Below, one piece after another: positions 42,872-51,499 of a stretch of DNA of 64,000 nucleotides. Source of the stretch: Anaerostipes caccae L1-92 (GTDB lineage: Bacteria > Bacillota > Clostridia > Lachnospirales > Lachnospiraceae); contig NZ_AP023027.1 of assembly GCF_014467075.1 (NCBI RefSeq), positions 1,201,001 to 1,265,000 on the forward strand. The letters are read 5' to 3'. Made by a program: the position numbers and the translations under genes. Within the stretch, counting starts at the first letter, position 1; every line of letters starts with the position of its first letter. Below the pieces are notes generated by a model. It did no database searches, was not told the origin of the DNA, and saw nothing but the letters and a program-made list of their open reading frames with translations.

Positions 42872-43440
42872 GTCTGGCACCTCCTTTTTTCATGGAGCCA
42901 TACTTTCAACAGGCAGAGGACGGAACATAAGATTAAAATCAGCATGGCATTGATGTGGAAGGCGAGGTTGGATAAAAAAGCAGCAGGAACCATGAGGGTA
43001 AGAAAAAGAGATTTCTTTTTCAAAATCATGCGGCACATATCAGTGATATAGTCGACGATCAGTGCCGCGGCTCCTGCCTGCATGCCAAGGAGAACGGCGG
43101 ATACGATATGACTGCTCCTGAAAGCCTGATATCCAGCGGAAATGATGGAGAGCAGGATCAGCGGCGGCAGGATGGCCGCGATACAGCTTATGACGGCTCC
43201 CTTTAATTTGGCTATCCGGTATCCTGTGAGAGCCGAAAGATTAATTGCAATGGCTCCCGGAGAAGACTGGGCAATCGCTGCGATATCAAAAAGCTCTTCC
43301 TCAGATAAAACATGACGGTTTGTCACAAAATGTTTTTTTAACATGGGAACGACCACGTAGCCGCCGCCAAAAGTAAAAGCACTGACGATCAAATTGACCC
43401 GGAACAGCCAGGCATATTGTTTTAGTATATCTTTATTCAT
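42862..43440 (-). CDS. Chromate transporter family (ChrA half), upstream partner
   Basis: A 192-residue ChrA half with NLIVSAFTFGGGYVVVPMLKKHF and AIAQSSPGAIAINLSALTGYRIA. The repeat of the GGGY and PGxxAxN motifs in both proteins of the pair shows the ancestral duplication. AAGGGGGAAA precedes the ATG. It is divergent from the LysR gene at 43547, which likely regulates it. Confidence 0.87.
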   Translation of the reverse strand: MNKDILKQYAWLFRVNLIVSAFTFGGGYVVVPMLKKHFVTNRHVLSEEELFDIAAIAQSSPGAIAINLSALTGYRIAKLKGAVISCIAAILPPLILLSIISAGYQAFRSSHIVSAVLLGMQAGAAALIVDYITDMCRMILKKKSLFLTLMVPAAFLSNLAFHINAMLILILCSVLCLLKVWLHEKRRCQTCS

Positions 43441-43546
43441 TACGGATTTCCCCCTTTTTTAACAGTATACGTTTTTTTTATATATAAAGAAAATTATATT
43501 ATTTTATAGATATCATGTTAAAATAGTAATGATAGGAGGGAAAGTT

Positions 43547-44440
43547 ATGACCATAAGGCGTTTATATATTTTTAAAACAGTATGCGAGGAAGGAAGTATC
43601 ACCGGGGCTGCGAAGAAGCTCTATATGACCCAGCCGGCAGTATCCCATGTAATCCATGAACTGGAAGAAGAACTTGGCACTGTGCTGTTTGACCGTATAT
43701 CAAAGAAAGTCTTTTTAAACCAGACGGGGAAGTTATTATTAAAAAAGACAGTCCGCATCCTGGAGCTGTATGAAGATCTGGAAAAAGGAGTGTACGATCT
43801 GGAGAAACAGGCCGTACTCCGTGTCGGGGCCAGCATCACCATATCAAGCTTCTGGCTGCCCGGGGCTATGAAACGATTTAAAGATTCATATCCCGGGACG
43901 CCGGTCAGTGTTCAGGTATGCAAGGCTTCGGATGTCCTTTCCATGCTCCATAAGAATGAGATCGATCTGGCACTGATCGAGGGTGCTGTCTCAGACAGTA
44001 CACTGGACAGCACAGCCTTTTCTTCGTTTTGTCTGTATGCTTTTTGTTCTCCGGACCATCCATGGGCAGATGTTAAGGATATTGAACTTGAAAGACTTCT
44101 GGAACAGCCGCTTCTGCTTCGTGAAAAGGGGAGTGCGACCAGGGATGTGCTGGACAGCGTCCTGCTTTTGCATGATCTGAAGGCCGAGCCTTTTTGGACC
44201 AGTGTAAACTCTCAGGTTTTGATCCGGGCGGCAGAGGAAGGCCTTGGAATCACCGTGCTGCCGGAACGCCTTGTGGCAGAGGAAGTCTCAAAAGGGAAAT
44301 TAAAGAAAATAGAAATCAGGGGCATAGAGCTTAAGAACGAGAATCATATCGTTGTCCATAAGGATAAGTACCGCACAGGGCCCATGAAAGAATTTATCAG
44401 TATATTGCTTGAGAGAAATGAAAATATAAGTGATTTGTGA
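43547..44440 (+). CDS. LysR family transcriptional regulator
   Basis: A 297-residue LysR protein. The N-terminal helix-turn-helix is FKTVCEEGSITGAAKKLYMTQPAVSHVIHELEEELG, followed by LFDR; residues from about 90 form the effector-binding domain. GGAGGG precedes the ATG at 43547. Its divergence from the ChrA pair, separated by about 100 AT-rich bases, suggests that pair is its target. Effector unknown. Confidence 0.9.
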   Translation: MTIRRLYIFKTVCEEGSITGAAKKLYMTQPAVSHVIHELEEELGTVLFDRISKKVFLNQTGKLLLKKTVRILELYEDLEKGVYDLEKQAVLRVGASITISSFWLPGAMKRFKDSYPGTPVSVQVCKASDVLSMLHKNEIDLALIEGAVSDSTLDSTAFSSFCLYAFCSPDHPWADVKDIELERLLEQPLLLREKGSATRDVLDSVLLLHDLKAEPFWTSVNSQVLIRAAEEGLGITVLPERLVAEEVSKGKLKKIEIRGIELKNENHIVVHKDKYRTGPMKEFISILLERNENISDL

Positions 44441-44478
44441 TACAATGGAAAATATTTGACACAAGGGGATGAAAAATT

Positions 44479-45645
44479 ATGACAGAATTATTGATATCGG
44501 CATTTATTAAAAATAAGGATGATTTAAAAAACCATAAAGTCCGTCAGGCCTATGGCACAATGGGAGGGGCGGTGGGTATATTCTGCAATATCCTTCTCTT
44601 TGCAGGGAAACTGACCGCGGGGATTCTTACAGGGGCCATTTCCATTACCGCAGATGCCTTCAACAACCTTTCTGACGCGGCTTCTTCTATTATCACACTG
44701 GTTGGTTTCCGAATGGCAGGGCGTCCGGCGGACAAAAATCACCCGTTCGGACACGGAAGAATCGAATATATTTCAGGACTTCTGGTTTCTCTGGCTATAC
44801 TGTTAATGGGCTTTGAACTGTTAAAATCTTCTGCTGATAAAATCTTCCGTCCGGAAGACATTGTGTTCCGTCCTGTGTCCATAGGGATTCTTATCGTATC
44901 CATACTGGTGAAATTCTGGATGTCGGCTTTCAATAAAAAGGTCGGAAACCTGATCGACTCAGAGGCCATGAAGGCCACGGCCACAGACAGTTTAAGCGAC
45001 TGCATCGCTACAACGGCAGTCCTGGGCGGAATGCTGATCTTTAAGTTCGCCGGGATCAACGTGGACGGATATGTAGGTATTTTAGTAGCCGGATTTGTTA
45101 TGTGGGCCGGATTCGGAGCTGCAAAGGATACCCTCTCGCCTCTGCTTGGAACCGCTCCCGATGTGGAACTGGTGGAGGATATACAAAATGAGGTTTTAGA
45201 CAATGAGCTGATCGTAGGGGTGCATGATATTATCGTACATGACTACGGCCCGGGCCGGCGGATGATCTCGCTTCACGCCGAGGTGCCCTATAATGTTGAT
45301 ATTCTGGAGGCACATGACGTGATTGACAACATTGAATATCATCTGATGCATAAGTTTAACTGTGATGCCACCATTCATATGGACCCGGTTGTCACGGATG
45401 ATGAAGAGACCAACGAGGCAAGAATGATGGTGGAAAAGATCGTAAAAGAATGCGGGCCCGAACTGTCCATCCATGATTTCAGAATGGTAGAGGGAAAAAC
45501 GCACAACAACTTGATCTTTGACCTGGTCGTGCCCTATGAATGTGACCAGGAAGTGGGGGATATTACGACTTATATCAGAAAGGAGATCAGAAGACACCGG
45601 GAAAATTACTTTGCAGTGATCAAAGTGGACCGGAGTTATATCTGA
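44479..45645 (+). CDS. Cation diffusion facilitator metal exporter
   Basis: A 388-residue membrane metal/proton antiporter. GAISITADAFNNLSDAASSIITLVGF in helix 2 contains the metal-site Asp residues and NHPFGHGRIEYISGL is the typical CDF motif after it; MKATATDSLSDCIATTAV in helix 5 holds the second Asp/Asp set. The soluble C-terminal domain (from about residue 215) is longer than usual and includes a second acidic/His region (DATIHMDPV). It probably exports zinc, iron or manganese. The metal is not decidable here. Confidence 0.88.
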   Translation: MTELLISAFIKNKDDLKNHKVRQAYGTMGGAVGIFCNILLFAGKLTAGILTGAISITADAFNNLSDAASSIITLVGFRMAGRPADKNHPFGHGRIEYISGLLVSLAILLMGFELLKSSADKIFRPEDIVFRPVSIGILIVSILVKFWMSAFNKKVGNLIDSEAMKATATDSLSDCIATTAVLGGMLIFKFAGINVDGYVGILVAGFVMWAGFGAAKDTLSPLLGTAPDVELVEDIQNEVLDNELIVGVHDIIVHDYGPGRRMISLHAEVPYNVDILEAHDVIDNIEYHLMHKFNCDATIHMDPVVTDDEETNEARMMVEKIVKECGPELSIHDFRMVEGKTHNNLIFDLVVPYECDQEVGDITTYIRKEIRRHRENYFAVIKVDRSYI

Positions 45646-45655
45646 ACAGTGAAAG

Positions 45656-47044
45656 ATGAAGGAACAGCTGACCAATGACATGAGTGTAGGAAATCCCGCA
45701 AAGAAGTTATTTTTCTTTGCGGTTCCCATTGTGCTGGGCAATTTATTTCAGCAGCTTTATAACATTATTGATTCTATGGTAGTGGGAAGATTCGTCGGTG
45801 CACAGGCACTTGCCGCCGTTGGAGCATCGACGGCCATTGTTTTTTTATTTGTAGCAGTGGCGACCGGTTCCAGCATCGGTTATTCTGTTGTCATTTCCCA
45901 GCTGTTTGGGGCAAAGGATCAGGACCGGATGATGACGGCGATCTATACAGCCTTAATTTCTACATTTGTCTTAGGACTGATTTTAATGATCATAGGTGCG
46001 GCGGGGACGGGAGGAATCCTCGTACTGATGAGGACACCGGCGGATATTTACCGGGATGCCGCAGATTATCTGAGAATCTATATGTTTGGTCTCGTGTTCT
46101 TATTTATGTATAATACTTTAAACGCGGTTTATAATGCACTTGGCGCGTCAAAAATTCCTCTTTATTTTCTGGCAGGCTCCTCGATCTTGAATATTGTTCT
46201 GGATTTGTATTTTGTGATCCGGCTTCAAATGGGAGTGACCGGGGTCGCATGGGCAACTCTGATCGCGCAGGGGCTGGCGGCAGTCATTTCGTTTATCAAT
46301 CTGCTGTTCCGCCTTAAAAAGATCGAGACAGAAACAAAGCCGGTTTTATTTGACCGAAAGATTCTTTTCCAGATGGGACGGATTGCAGTGCCGTCTATGG
46401 TGCAGCAGTCGATCGTTTCATTTGGCATGGTGTTTGTACAAAGCCTCGTCAACAGTTTCGGATCTGTGGTGCTCGCAGGATATACGGCGGCTACGAAGAT
46501 CGACTCGATTGCAATCATGCCGATGGTAAACGTGGGAAATGCAGTGTCCACGTTTACGGCGCAGAATATCGGGGCGAAAAAACCGGAGCGGATCAGAGAA
46601 GGGCTGAGAGCGGGCAGACTTATGGCGGCAGGCATCGCAGTTGTCATTACGGGAATTCTGTTTTTTAAAGGTGATGTGCTGGTTGCTCAGTTTGTGGATG
46701 AAGCGGTCAATGCAGAAGTTATTGCCATCGGTGTGGATTATTTAAGGGTCGTATCTGTGTTTTATGCACTGATGGGACTTATGAACGTGGTAAATGCGGT
46801 TCTCCGCGGAGCAGGAGATGTGGGTGTATTTATGGCGGGTACCCTCTGCAATTTCGGATGCAGGGTAGTATTTGCTTATATCCTGGCTCATTTTCTGGGA
46901 GCGTCCGGAATCTGGTGGTCTGTCCCGATCGGATGGGCTGCGGCATTTACGATCGGAACCTTGAGATACCGAAGCGGCAAGTGGAAGGAAAAAGGAATTG
47001 TGGAGCGGGAGAAGGATTGTAAAGAGACGGGGGAGAGTATATAA
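45656..47044 (+). CDS. MATE family efflux transporter
   Basis: A 462-residue transporter with twelve membrane helices in two halves. NLFQQLYNIIDSMVVGRFVGAQALAAVGAS at the start is the MATE signature, and GYTAATKIDSIAIMPMVNVGNAVSTFTAQNIGA mirrors it in the second half. It exports drugs or cationic toxins using a sodium or proton gradient. The start has only a weak ribosome site (GAAAG). Its stop overlaps the start of the MNT gene (TAATG), implying co-translation. Confidence 0.9.
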   Translation: MKEQLTNDMSVGNPAKKLFFFAVPIVLGNLFQQLYNIIDSMVVGRFVGAQALAAVGASTAIVFLFVAVATGSSIGYSVVISQLFGAKDQDRMMTAIYTALISTFVLGLILMIIGAAGTGGILVLMRTPADIYRDAADYLRIYMFGLVFLFMYNTLNAVYNALGASKIPLYFLAGSSILNIVLDLYFVIRLQMGVTGVAWATLIAQGLAAVISFINLLFRLKKIETETKPVLFDRKILFQMGRIAVPSMVQQSIVSFGMVFVQSLVNSFGSVVLAGYTAATKIDSIAIMPMVNVGNAVSTFTAQNIGAKKPERIREGLRAGRLMAAGIAVVITGILFFKGDVLVAQFVDEAVNAEVIAIGVDYLRVVSVFYALMGLMNVVNAVLRGAGDVGVFMAGTLCNFGCRVVFAYILAHFLGASGIWWSVPIGWAAAFTIGTLRYRSGKWKEKGIVEREKDCKETGESI

Positions 47045-47406
47045 TGATGATAAAGATTTATCGGGAAAATTATGAGCATTTGCCCAAACGTTTTATTAAT
47101 AAAATAGAATCGGATCTTGACTATTTGGTAAAAGCTGATATTCCCGGTTTAAAAGGAGTGTATTTATTTGGCAGCTGTGCGCGGGGAAATATCCGAAATG
47201 GAAGTGATATAGACCTTCTCATATTTACAGAACAAAAATTGGAAGACAGGGCATTGGCAGCGGATATCAGATGGACCTTAGATGATGAGATATCCGGTAT
47301 ATCCACGGATGTCGTCTATGCTAACAAAGAATCTATAAAGGAAAATACTATTTTTAAGAGAATATTGAACAGAGATAAAAAGTTAATACTGGAGGTGATA
47401 AAATGA
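47044..47406 (+). CDS. MNT-type minimal nucleotidyltransferase
   Basis: A 120-residue nucleotidyltransferase-fold protein. GVYLFGSCARGNIRNGSDIDLLIF contains the GS pair (residues 43-44) and the DxD metal site (55-57), so it appears catalytically competent. It is coupled to the preceding MATE gene by a one-base overlap and to the HEPN gene by a four-base overlap. In MntA-HepT modules such proteins AMPylate and neutralise the HEPN toxin. Whether this pair is toxin-antitoxin is not proven. Confidence 0.87.
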   Translation: MMIKIYRENYEHLPKRFINKIESDLDYLVKADIPGLKGVYLFGSCARGNIRNGSDIDLLIFTEQKLEDRALAADIRWTLDDEISGISTDVVYANKESIKENTIFKRILNRDKKLILEVIK

Positions 47407-47801
47407 TTAAAAATAACTACCTGGACATTGCAAAAAATGACTTGGAGTATCTGGAATCTATCCTCGCTGTGGGGAGTACTTTCTATAACCAGCTTGCAGT
47501 ACAGTGTCAGCAAGTGACAGAAAAATTTCTGAAAGGCTACCTGGAATTGTGTTTTTTAGATGAAGATGTTTCGGACTTATTAAGAAAGCATAATATGAAA
47601 AAGATTGCAGTCAGAATGAATCAGTGGAAGCCGAATTTAAATTTGGATACAGTGGGACTGGCCTATTTAACAGATTTTTATTATGATGCCAGGTATCCGG
47701 GCGACGATTTTTATACAGTGACAAAAGAAGAATTTGATAAATGTAAGGAAATTATGTACGATACTATTTTAAAACTGAAAGAGATTCCAATAAAAAATTG
47801 A
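47403..47801 (+). CDS. HEPN domain protein, partner of MNT
   Basis: A 132-residue helical protein matching HEPN: YNQLAVQCQQVTEKFLKGYLE, then LLRKHNMKKIA and TDFYYDARYPGDDF. The RK-H spacing does not give the clean Rx4-6H RNase motif, so it may lack nuclease activity or use a variant site. It overlaps the MNT gene by four bases. HEPN-MNT pairs occur as toxin-antitoxins and as accessory nucleotide-binding modules; here the pair rides with a MATE pump. Confidence 0.82.
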   Translation: MIKNNYLDIAKNDLEYLESILAVGSTFYNQLAVQCQQVTEKFLKGYLELCFLDEDVSDLLRKHNMKKIAVRMNQWKPNLNLDTVGLAYLTDFYYDARYPGDDFYTVTKEEFDKCKEIMYDTILKLKEIPIKN

Positions 47802-47824
47802 AAAATTGACGGGAGGTGAATAAT

Positions 47825-48187
47825 ATGCCGATTGTATTAAAAGTCTATCAAGAGGTTTCAAACAAACAGGTGATCGCAAATGCCATTTCTAATGCGGTCT
47901 CTTATCTGCTGTCTGATCCTTCCGGGGACCGGCTGTCCAATGATTATGTTCTGACACTGACGGAGGAGGAACTTCTGATTGAACAGATCGGATATTCAAA
48001 GGGAAGTCCGGAGCCGGAGATAAAAGAGATGAAGCGGCTGAAACGGAGTCAGATCCGCAGCCTGAAACTGGAGGAAGACAACAAGATTGTGATTGAGGAA
48101 GAAGATCAAAAAGAGATGGTTTTCTTTTATGAAGCACCGCAGAAAGAGTTTGCACAGCAGCTGAGCGGAGAATTTACGAATAAATAA
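47825..48187 (+). CDS. Hypothetical protein, 120 residues
   Basis: An acidic and Lys/Glu-rich soluble protein that I do not recognise. The pattern of alternating hydrophobic residues (VLTLTEEELLIEQIG, IRSLKLEEDNKIVIEEE) suggests a small beta-sheet fold. GGGAGGTG lies eight bases before the ATG at 47825. It is 24 bases after the HEPN gene and ends before a strong terminator, so it closes the MATE-MNT-HEPN operon. Confidence 0.6.
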   Translation: MPIVLKVYQEVSNKQVIANAISNAVSYLLSDPSGDRLSNDYVLTLTEEELLIEQIGYSKGSPEPEIKEMKRLKRSQIRSLKLEEDNKIVIEEEDQKEMVFFYEAPQKEFAQQLSGEFTNK

Positions 48188-48203
48188 TGAAAATCCAAGA
48201 AAC

Positions 48204-48242
48204 AAAAAGGAGCAGATACACACATATCTGCTCCTTTTTTTT
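48204..48242 (+). terminator. Strong intrinsic terminator
   Basis: A 15-bp stem AAAAAGGAGCAGATA/TATCTGCTCCTTTTT with a six-base loop, then a T run. Confidence 0.92.
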
Positions 48243-48337
48243 CTAACTCTATATTACCATAAAATGACGAATTTTTCAAGACTTGTGATCTTAATGCGGC
48301 GGCAGTATAATGAGTCTCCAAGTGAAAGGGGCGTTTT

Positions 48338-48880
48338 ATGGAAGAGAATTTTTATGAATTGCTGATCAGGGAAAAAGAGGAAGAGGAACTAAGAGTCATT
48401 GAAGCATGCAGCGAGAAGACAGATGGGAGATTTGGACTGAGCCTGTCAAAAGAACAGGCGAGAGAATTGATCGCAGGGAGGAATGAAAGTCTAAGAAAAT
48501 ATCAGAGAGTGGAATTCGGGAAAGGTATTTTAGATAAACTGATCTATACGTTTTGTGATTCCCAATTTATAGACCAGGCTCATTATGCTGAAATATTAAA
48601 GGAACTTCAGGACATTTTTTATCAGTTCAAAAATGAATCCATGGACAGACTCACAGACGATGAACTTCTTGAATTTATGAGAGAACAGTTTGAGACTGTG
48701 TGTTTTGGGGACCTGGAATATCTCAGAGGAACCTGCCTGGAACGGTACTCCAGAGCTGTGAGAGGGGGATATGACGGTGTTCAAAAGAGCCGGGGCAGCG
48801 AGTATGAACAGTTCAGCGAAGAACAGCGCTGGGATGACAGACTCTATCTGAGTATATTAAAGGAAATGTTCTGGGAGTGA
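48338..48880 (+). CDS. Hypothetical protein, helical, DUF6323-like
   Basis: A 180-residue acidic protein, predicted mainly helical (EEEELRVIEACSEKTDGRFGLSLSKEQARELI; LRKYQRVEFGKGILDKLI). Its pairing with the next gene is reminiscent of the DUF6323 and DUF6179 hypothetical families common in Clostridia; this family assignment is from memory and unverified. No catalytic motif is visible. It and its neighbour sit just before a sigma-K-like promoter and an amidase, so a sporulation role is possible but not shown. Confidence 0.6.
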   Translation: MEENFYELLIREKEEEELRVIEACSEKTDGRFGLSLSKEQARELIAGRNESLRKYQRVEFGKGILDKLIYTFCDSQFIDQAHYAEILKELQDIFYQFKNESMDRLTDDELLEFMREQFETVCFGDLEYLRGTCLERYSRAVRGGYDGVQKSRGSEYEQFSEEQRWDDRLYLSILKEMFWE

Positions 48881-48915
48881 CAGAACTGGTCCGCATCCGG
48901 GAAGGGAGAAGTGTT

Positions 48916-49752
48916 ATGGAATACCGATTAGAGGAGCTGCTTCCGGCGGCAGCCGGTCTGACAGAGAAGTATACATCAAAAGAGAGCAGTTCAATCACCT
49001 ATGAAACGGCACAGATGCTGATGGAGGCAGTTATATATTGTATCGGCCTGTGCGAAGAATCTTACGGAGGAGCGCTGCGGTCCAAAAGGGGCCTTCGTGC
49101 GGAGGAGGCCTACAGCATTGGGTATGAAAAGGTAATAGAAAAAACATATGAGGCAAAGGCTGTCTATGATCGTCTGGCCATGGATTTTGAAGATTATGGA
49201 TGCGTCAATTACAGGGATACCATGGTCAGCGGCATGCCGCAGTTTTTTCTGCGCTATGATGCCAGATTCTGTCCTCAGGATCATATCCTGACACTGGATT
49301 ATCCAACGATGAACAGATATGGAGAGAAAAGCGGAATAAGACTGATTTATGAGTATTTATGTGACGCAGAGAGAGAACAGAGACTTTTAAGATGTTTCGA
49401 CAGCCGCATCATCACAGCTCTCCTGAGGCATGTGGAAGCAAAGCAGGACGTTGATTATATGGAAAATATTTGTTCTCTGGTCCTGCTCCAGTCTCTCGGA
49501 TGTCTGATTTCAAAAAAACAGCTTACGGATTTAACTTTGACGAGAACAGATACAGAAGAGATACGGAGATATTTTTCAGATGACCCGACAGAAACAATAG
49601 GGGATAAAGTACAGGAAATGATTGGACTTATCATACAAAGGGCCGGAATGGAGCCCTGGAAACAATATTTTCAGAGAGAGGGGAATGAAGTCGCTGTTCG
49701 GATTTATAATGCCATGAAATATGACGCACTGGATGCATTATTTTATGTTTGA
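48916..49752 (+). CDS. Hypothetical protein, helical, DUF6179-like
   Basis: A 278-residue, mainly helical soluble protein rich in Glu, Arg and Leu (EEAYSIGYEKVIEKTYEAK; AREQRL-type segments). The ATG at 48916 is preceded by GGGAG at good spacing; a GTG start at 48877 overlapping the previous gene is less likely. It lies 35 bases after its neighbour and likely shares its transcript. It might belong to the DUF6179 family, which I cannot verify. No enzyme or binding motif is seen. Confidence 0.6.
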   Translation: MEYRLEELLPAAAGLTEKYTSKESSSITYETAQMLMEAVIYCIGLCEESYGGALRSKRGLRAEEAYSIGYEKVIEKTYEAKAVYDRLAMDFEDYGCVNYRDTMVSGMPQFFLRYDARFCPQDHILTLDYPTMNRYGEKSGIRLIYEYLCDAEREQRLLRCFDSRIITALLRHVEAKQDVDYMENICSLVLLQSLGCLISKKQLTDLTLTRTDTEEIRRYFSDDPTETIGDKVQEMIGLIIQRAGMEPWKQYFQREGNEVAVRIYNAMKYDALDALFYV

Positions 49753-49768
49753 TTGTATTTTTCAGGAC

Positions 49769-49795
49769 ACTTTTTATGACTGTCTGCATATATTA
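49769..49795 (+). promoter_or_regulatory. Sigma-K-like promoter of the SPOR amidase
   Basis: AC (49769-49770), 16 bases, then CATATATTA (49787-49795), which matches the sigma-K -10 form CATANNNTA with a short AC -35. Expected start about 49802, twenty bases before the gene. Confidence 0.55.
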
Positions 49796-49823
49796 GCAAA
49801 AGAAAGTTGATTTGAGGAATTTT

Positions 49824-50585
49824 ATGGCAGGCGTAATTTTGGATGCCGGGCACGGCGGTTATGACAATGGTGCCCAGTTTAATGGAAGAAGGGAAAAAGA
49901 CGATACATTAAGACTGACTCTGGCAGTGGGTCAGGCGCTGAGAGACAGGGGAGTCCCGGTACAGTATACGAGACAGACCGATGTCTATCAGTCTCCGATT
50001 GAGAAGGCCAGGATCGGAAATGAGAGCGGGGCCGATTACTTTGTCTCTATACACAGAAATTCAAGCCCGCTTCCCAACACATACAGCGGAGTGGAGACTC
50101 TCGTTTACAATGACAGTGGTATCAAGGCCGAGATGGCCAGGAATGTAAACCGCAGATTAAGCGAGGTTGGATTTACTGACCTGGGAGTCAAGGAACGGCC
50201 GGGACTTGCGGTTCTCAGACGGACGAATATCCCTGCAATACTGATCGAGGCCGGCTTCATCAATACGGTAAAAGATAATGAGCTTTTTGATTCAAGATTT
50301 AACGACATTGCAAATGCCATTGCAGACGGAATTGTTGACACGATTGGATCAGGACAACAGGAGCTTGGCAGTACCTACCGGGTGCAGATCGGACTGTACC
50401 GCAATTTCTCCAATGCGCAGTACGCGCTGAATGAAGCGCTTGCTCAGGGCTTTGACGGAGATATCGTGTATGAGGAGCCATATTATGCCGTACAGCTTGG
50501 AGACTTCAGAACGCTTGATGAAGCAGTCCAATTAGAAAATGAGCTGAAGCAGCGAGGCTATGATACCCTGGTGGTCAAAAAATAA
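49824..50585 (+). CDS. N-acetylmuramoyl-L-alanine amidase with SPOR domain, CwlC-like
   Basis: A 253-residue zinc amidase. Zinc and catalytic residues: His10 (LDAGHGGYDNG), Glu24 (GRREKDD), His77 (VSIHRNSS) and Glu142 (LIEAGFI). A SPOR peptidoglycan-binding domain fills residues 180-253. There is no signal peptide, as in CwlC, which acts after mother-cell lysis, and the sigma-K-like promoter at 49769 fits that role. The start at 49824 has AGGAA only four bases upstream; a TTG at 49812 is an alternative. It likely helps degrade the mother-cell wall at the end of sporulation. Confidence 0.85.
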   Translation: MAGVILDAGHGGYDNGAQFNGRREKDDTLRLTLAVGQALRDRGVPVQYTRQTDVYQSPIEKARIGNESGADYFVSIHRNSSPLPNTYSGVETLVYNDSGIKAEMARNVNRRLSEVGFTDLGVKERPGLAVLRRTNIPAILIEAGFINTVKDNELFDSRFNDIANAIADGIVDTIGSGQQELGSTYRVQIGLYRNFSNAQYALNEALAQGFDGDIVYEEPYYAVQLGDFRTLDEAVQLENELKQRGYDTLVVKK

Positions 50586-50597
50586 GGAGGAAATAGT

Positions 50598-51410
50598 TTG
50601 TTTTATGTGAGATCAACGGATGGAATAAAGATTGCAGTCTATGATTATAATCCATTTGGGGAGGAGACTGTCGTTTTAATTCACGGATGGCCTTTATCCC
50701 ACCTGATGTATGAATATCAGACGGAACTTTTATGCAGGCAGGGTTACCGGGTGGTGACACTGGATCTGAGAGGCTTTGGAAATTCTGATACTCCGGCTTT
50801 TGGCTATTCTTATGATCAGATGTCTCAGGATATTTTCCAGGTAATCAGAAGGCTGAAACTGAAGAACTTCACGCTTGTGGGATTTTCTATGGGAGGAGCC
50901 ATTGTCCTTCGATATATGAGGAAATTCAAAAGTTTTGGTGTCAAAAAATTGATTCTTTTGGCAGCTGCAGCTCCATCATGGACAAAAAGAAGAGACTTCC
51001 CGTATGGACTGACAAGAGAATATGTCAATGAACTGATCGAAATGGCAGAAACTGACCGGCCGCAGCTCTGTTATAATTTCAGTCATGAGCAGCTGTTTGC
51101 AAGTCCTCAGTCTGAACCGGCGGTAAATTGGTTTGAACAGATCGCACTCTCCGCTTCCGGGCTCGGAACGGTACGGGCCGCAGTTTCTCTGAGAGATGAA
51201 GACGGCAGAGAAGACCTGCAGGCCGTTCATGTGCCGACATGGATCATTCACGGTAAAAAGGATGTTGTGGTGTCAAATGATTTGGTGCGGATACAGCATG
51301 ATGAAATCTGCGGTTCCAAGCTGATCCAGCTGGACGAAAGCGGACACGGCATTGTGTACGATCAGCTGGAGTTATTTAACAAATACTTTTTCAATGCTGT
51401 CAGAGCATAA
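50598..51410 (+). CDS. Alpha/beta hydrolase
   Basis: A 270-residue alpha/beta-fold hydrolase. The nucleophile elbow is GFSMGGA, the oxyanion region is LIHGWPLSH, the acid is in HGKKDVVV and the general His in ESGHGIVYD. A TTG start is used: AAGGAGG is seven bases upstream of TTG at 50598 and no ATG fits. It resembles haloperoxidase-like esterases; the substrate is unknown. The gene is 13 bases downstream of the amidase and ends before a strong terminator. Confidence 0.83.
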   Translation: MFYVRSTDGIKIAVYDYNPFGEETVVLIHGWPLSHLMYEYQTELLCRQGYRVVTLDLRGFGNSDTPAFGYSYDQMSQDIFQVIRRLKLKNFTLVGFSMGGAIVLRYMRKFKSFGVKKLILLAAAAPSWTKRRDFPYGLTREYVNELIEMAETDRPQLCYNFSHEQLFASPQSEPAVNWFEQIALSASGLGTVRAAVSLRDEDGREDLQAVHVPTWIIHGKKDVVVSNDLVRIQHDEICGSKLIQLDESGHGIVYDQLELFNKYFFNAVRA

Positions 51411-51441
51411 ATGAAAAGCATCAAAAGAAGAGAAAAATCAG

Positions 51442-51486
51442 AACGGCTGCGGGACCACATTTTTATCGGATGGTCCCGCAGCCGTT
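51442..51486. terminator. Convergent terminator between the hydrolase and mgtE
   Basis: A perfect 16-bp stem, AACGGCTGCGGGACCA with its complement, and a 13-base loop. Downstream on the minus strand is a T-rich stretch, so it can stop mgtE transcripts too. Confidence 0.85.
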
Positions 51487-51499
51487 TGTGTTTCTGTGT

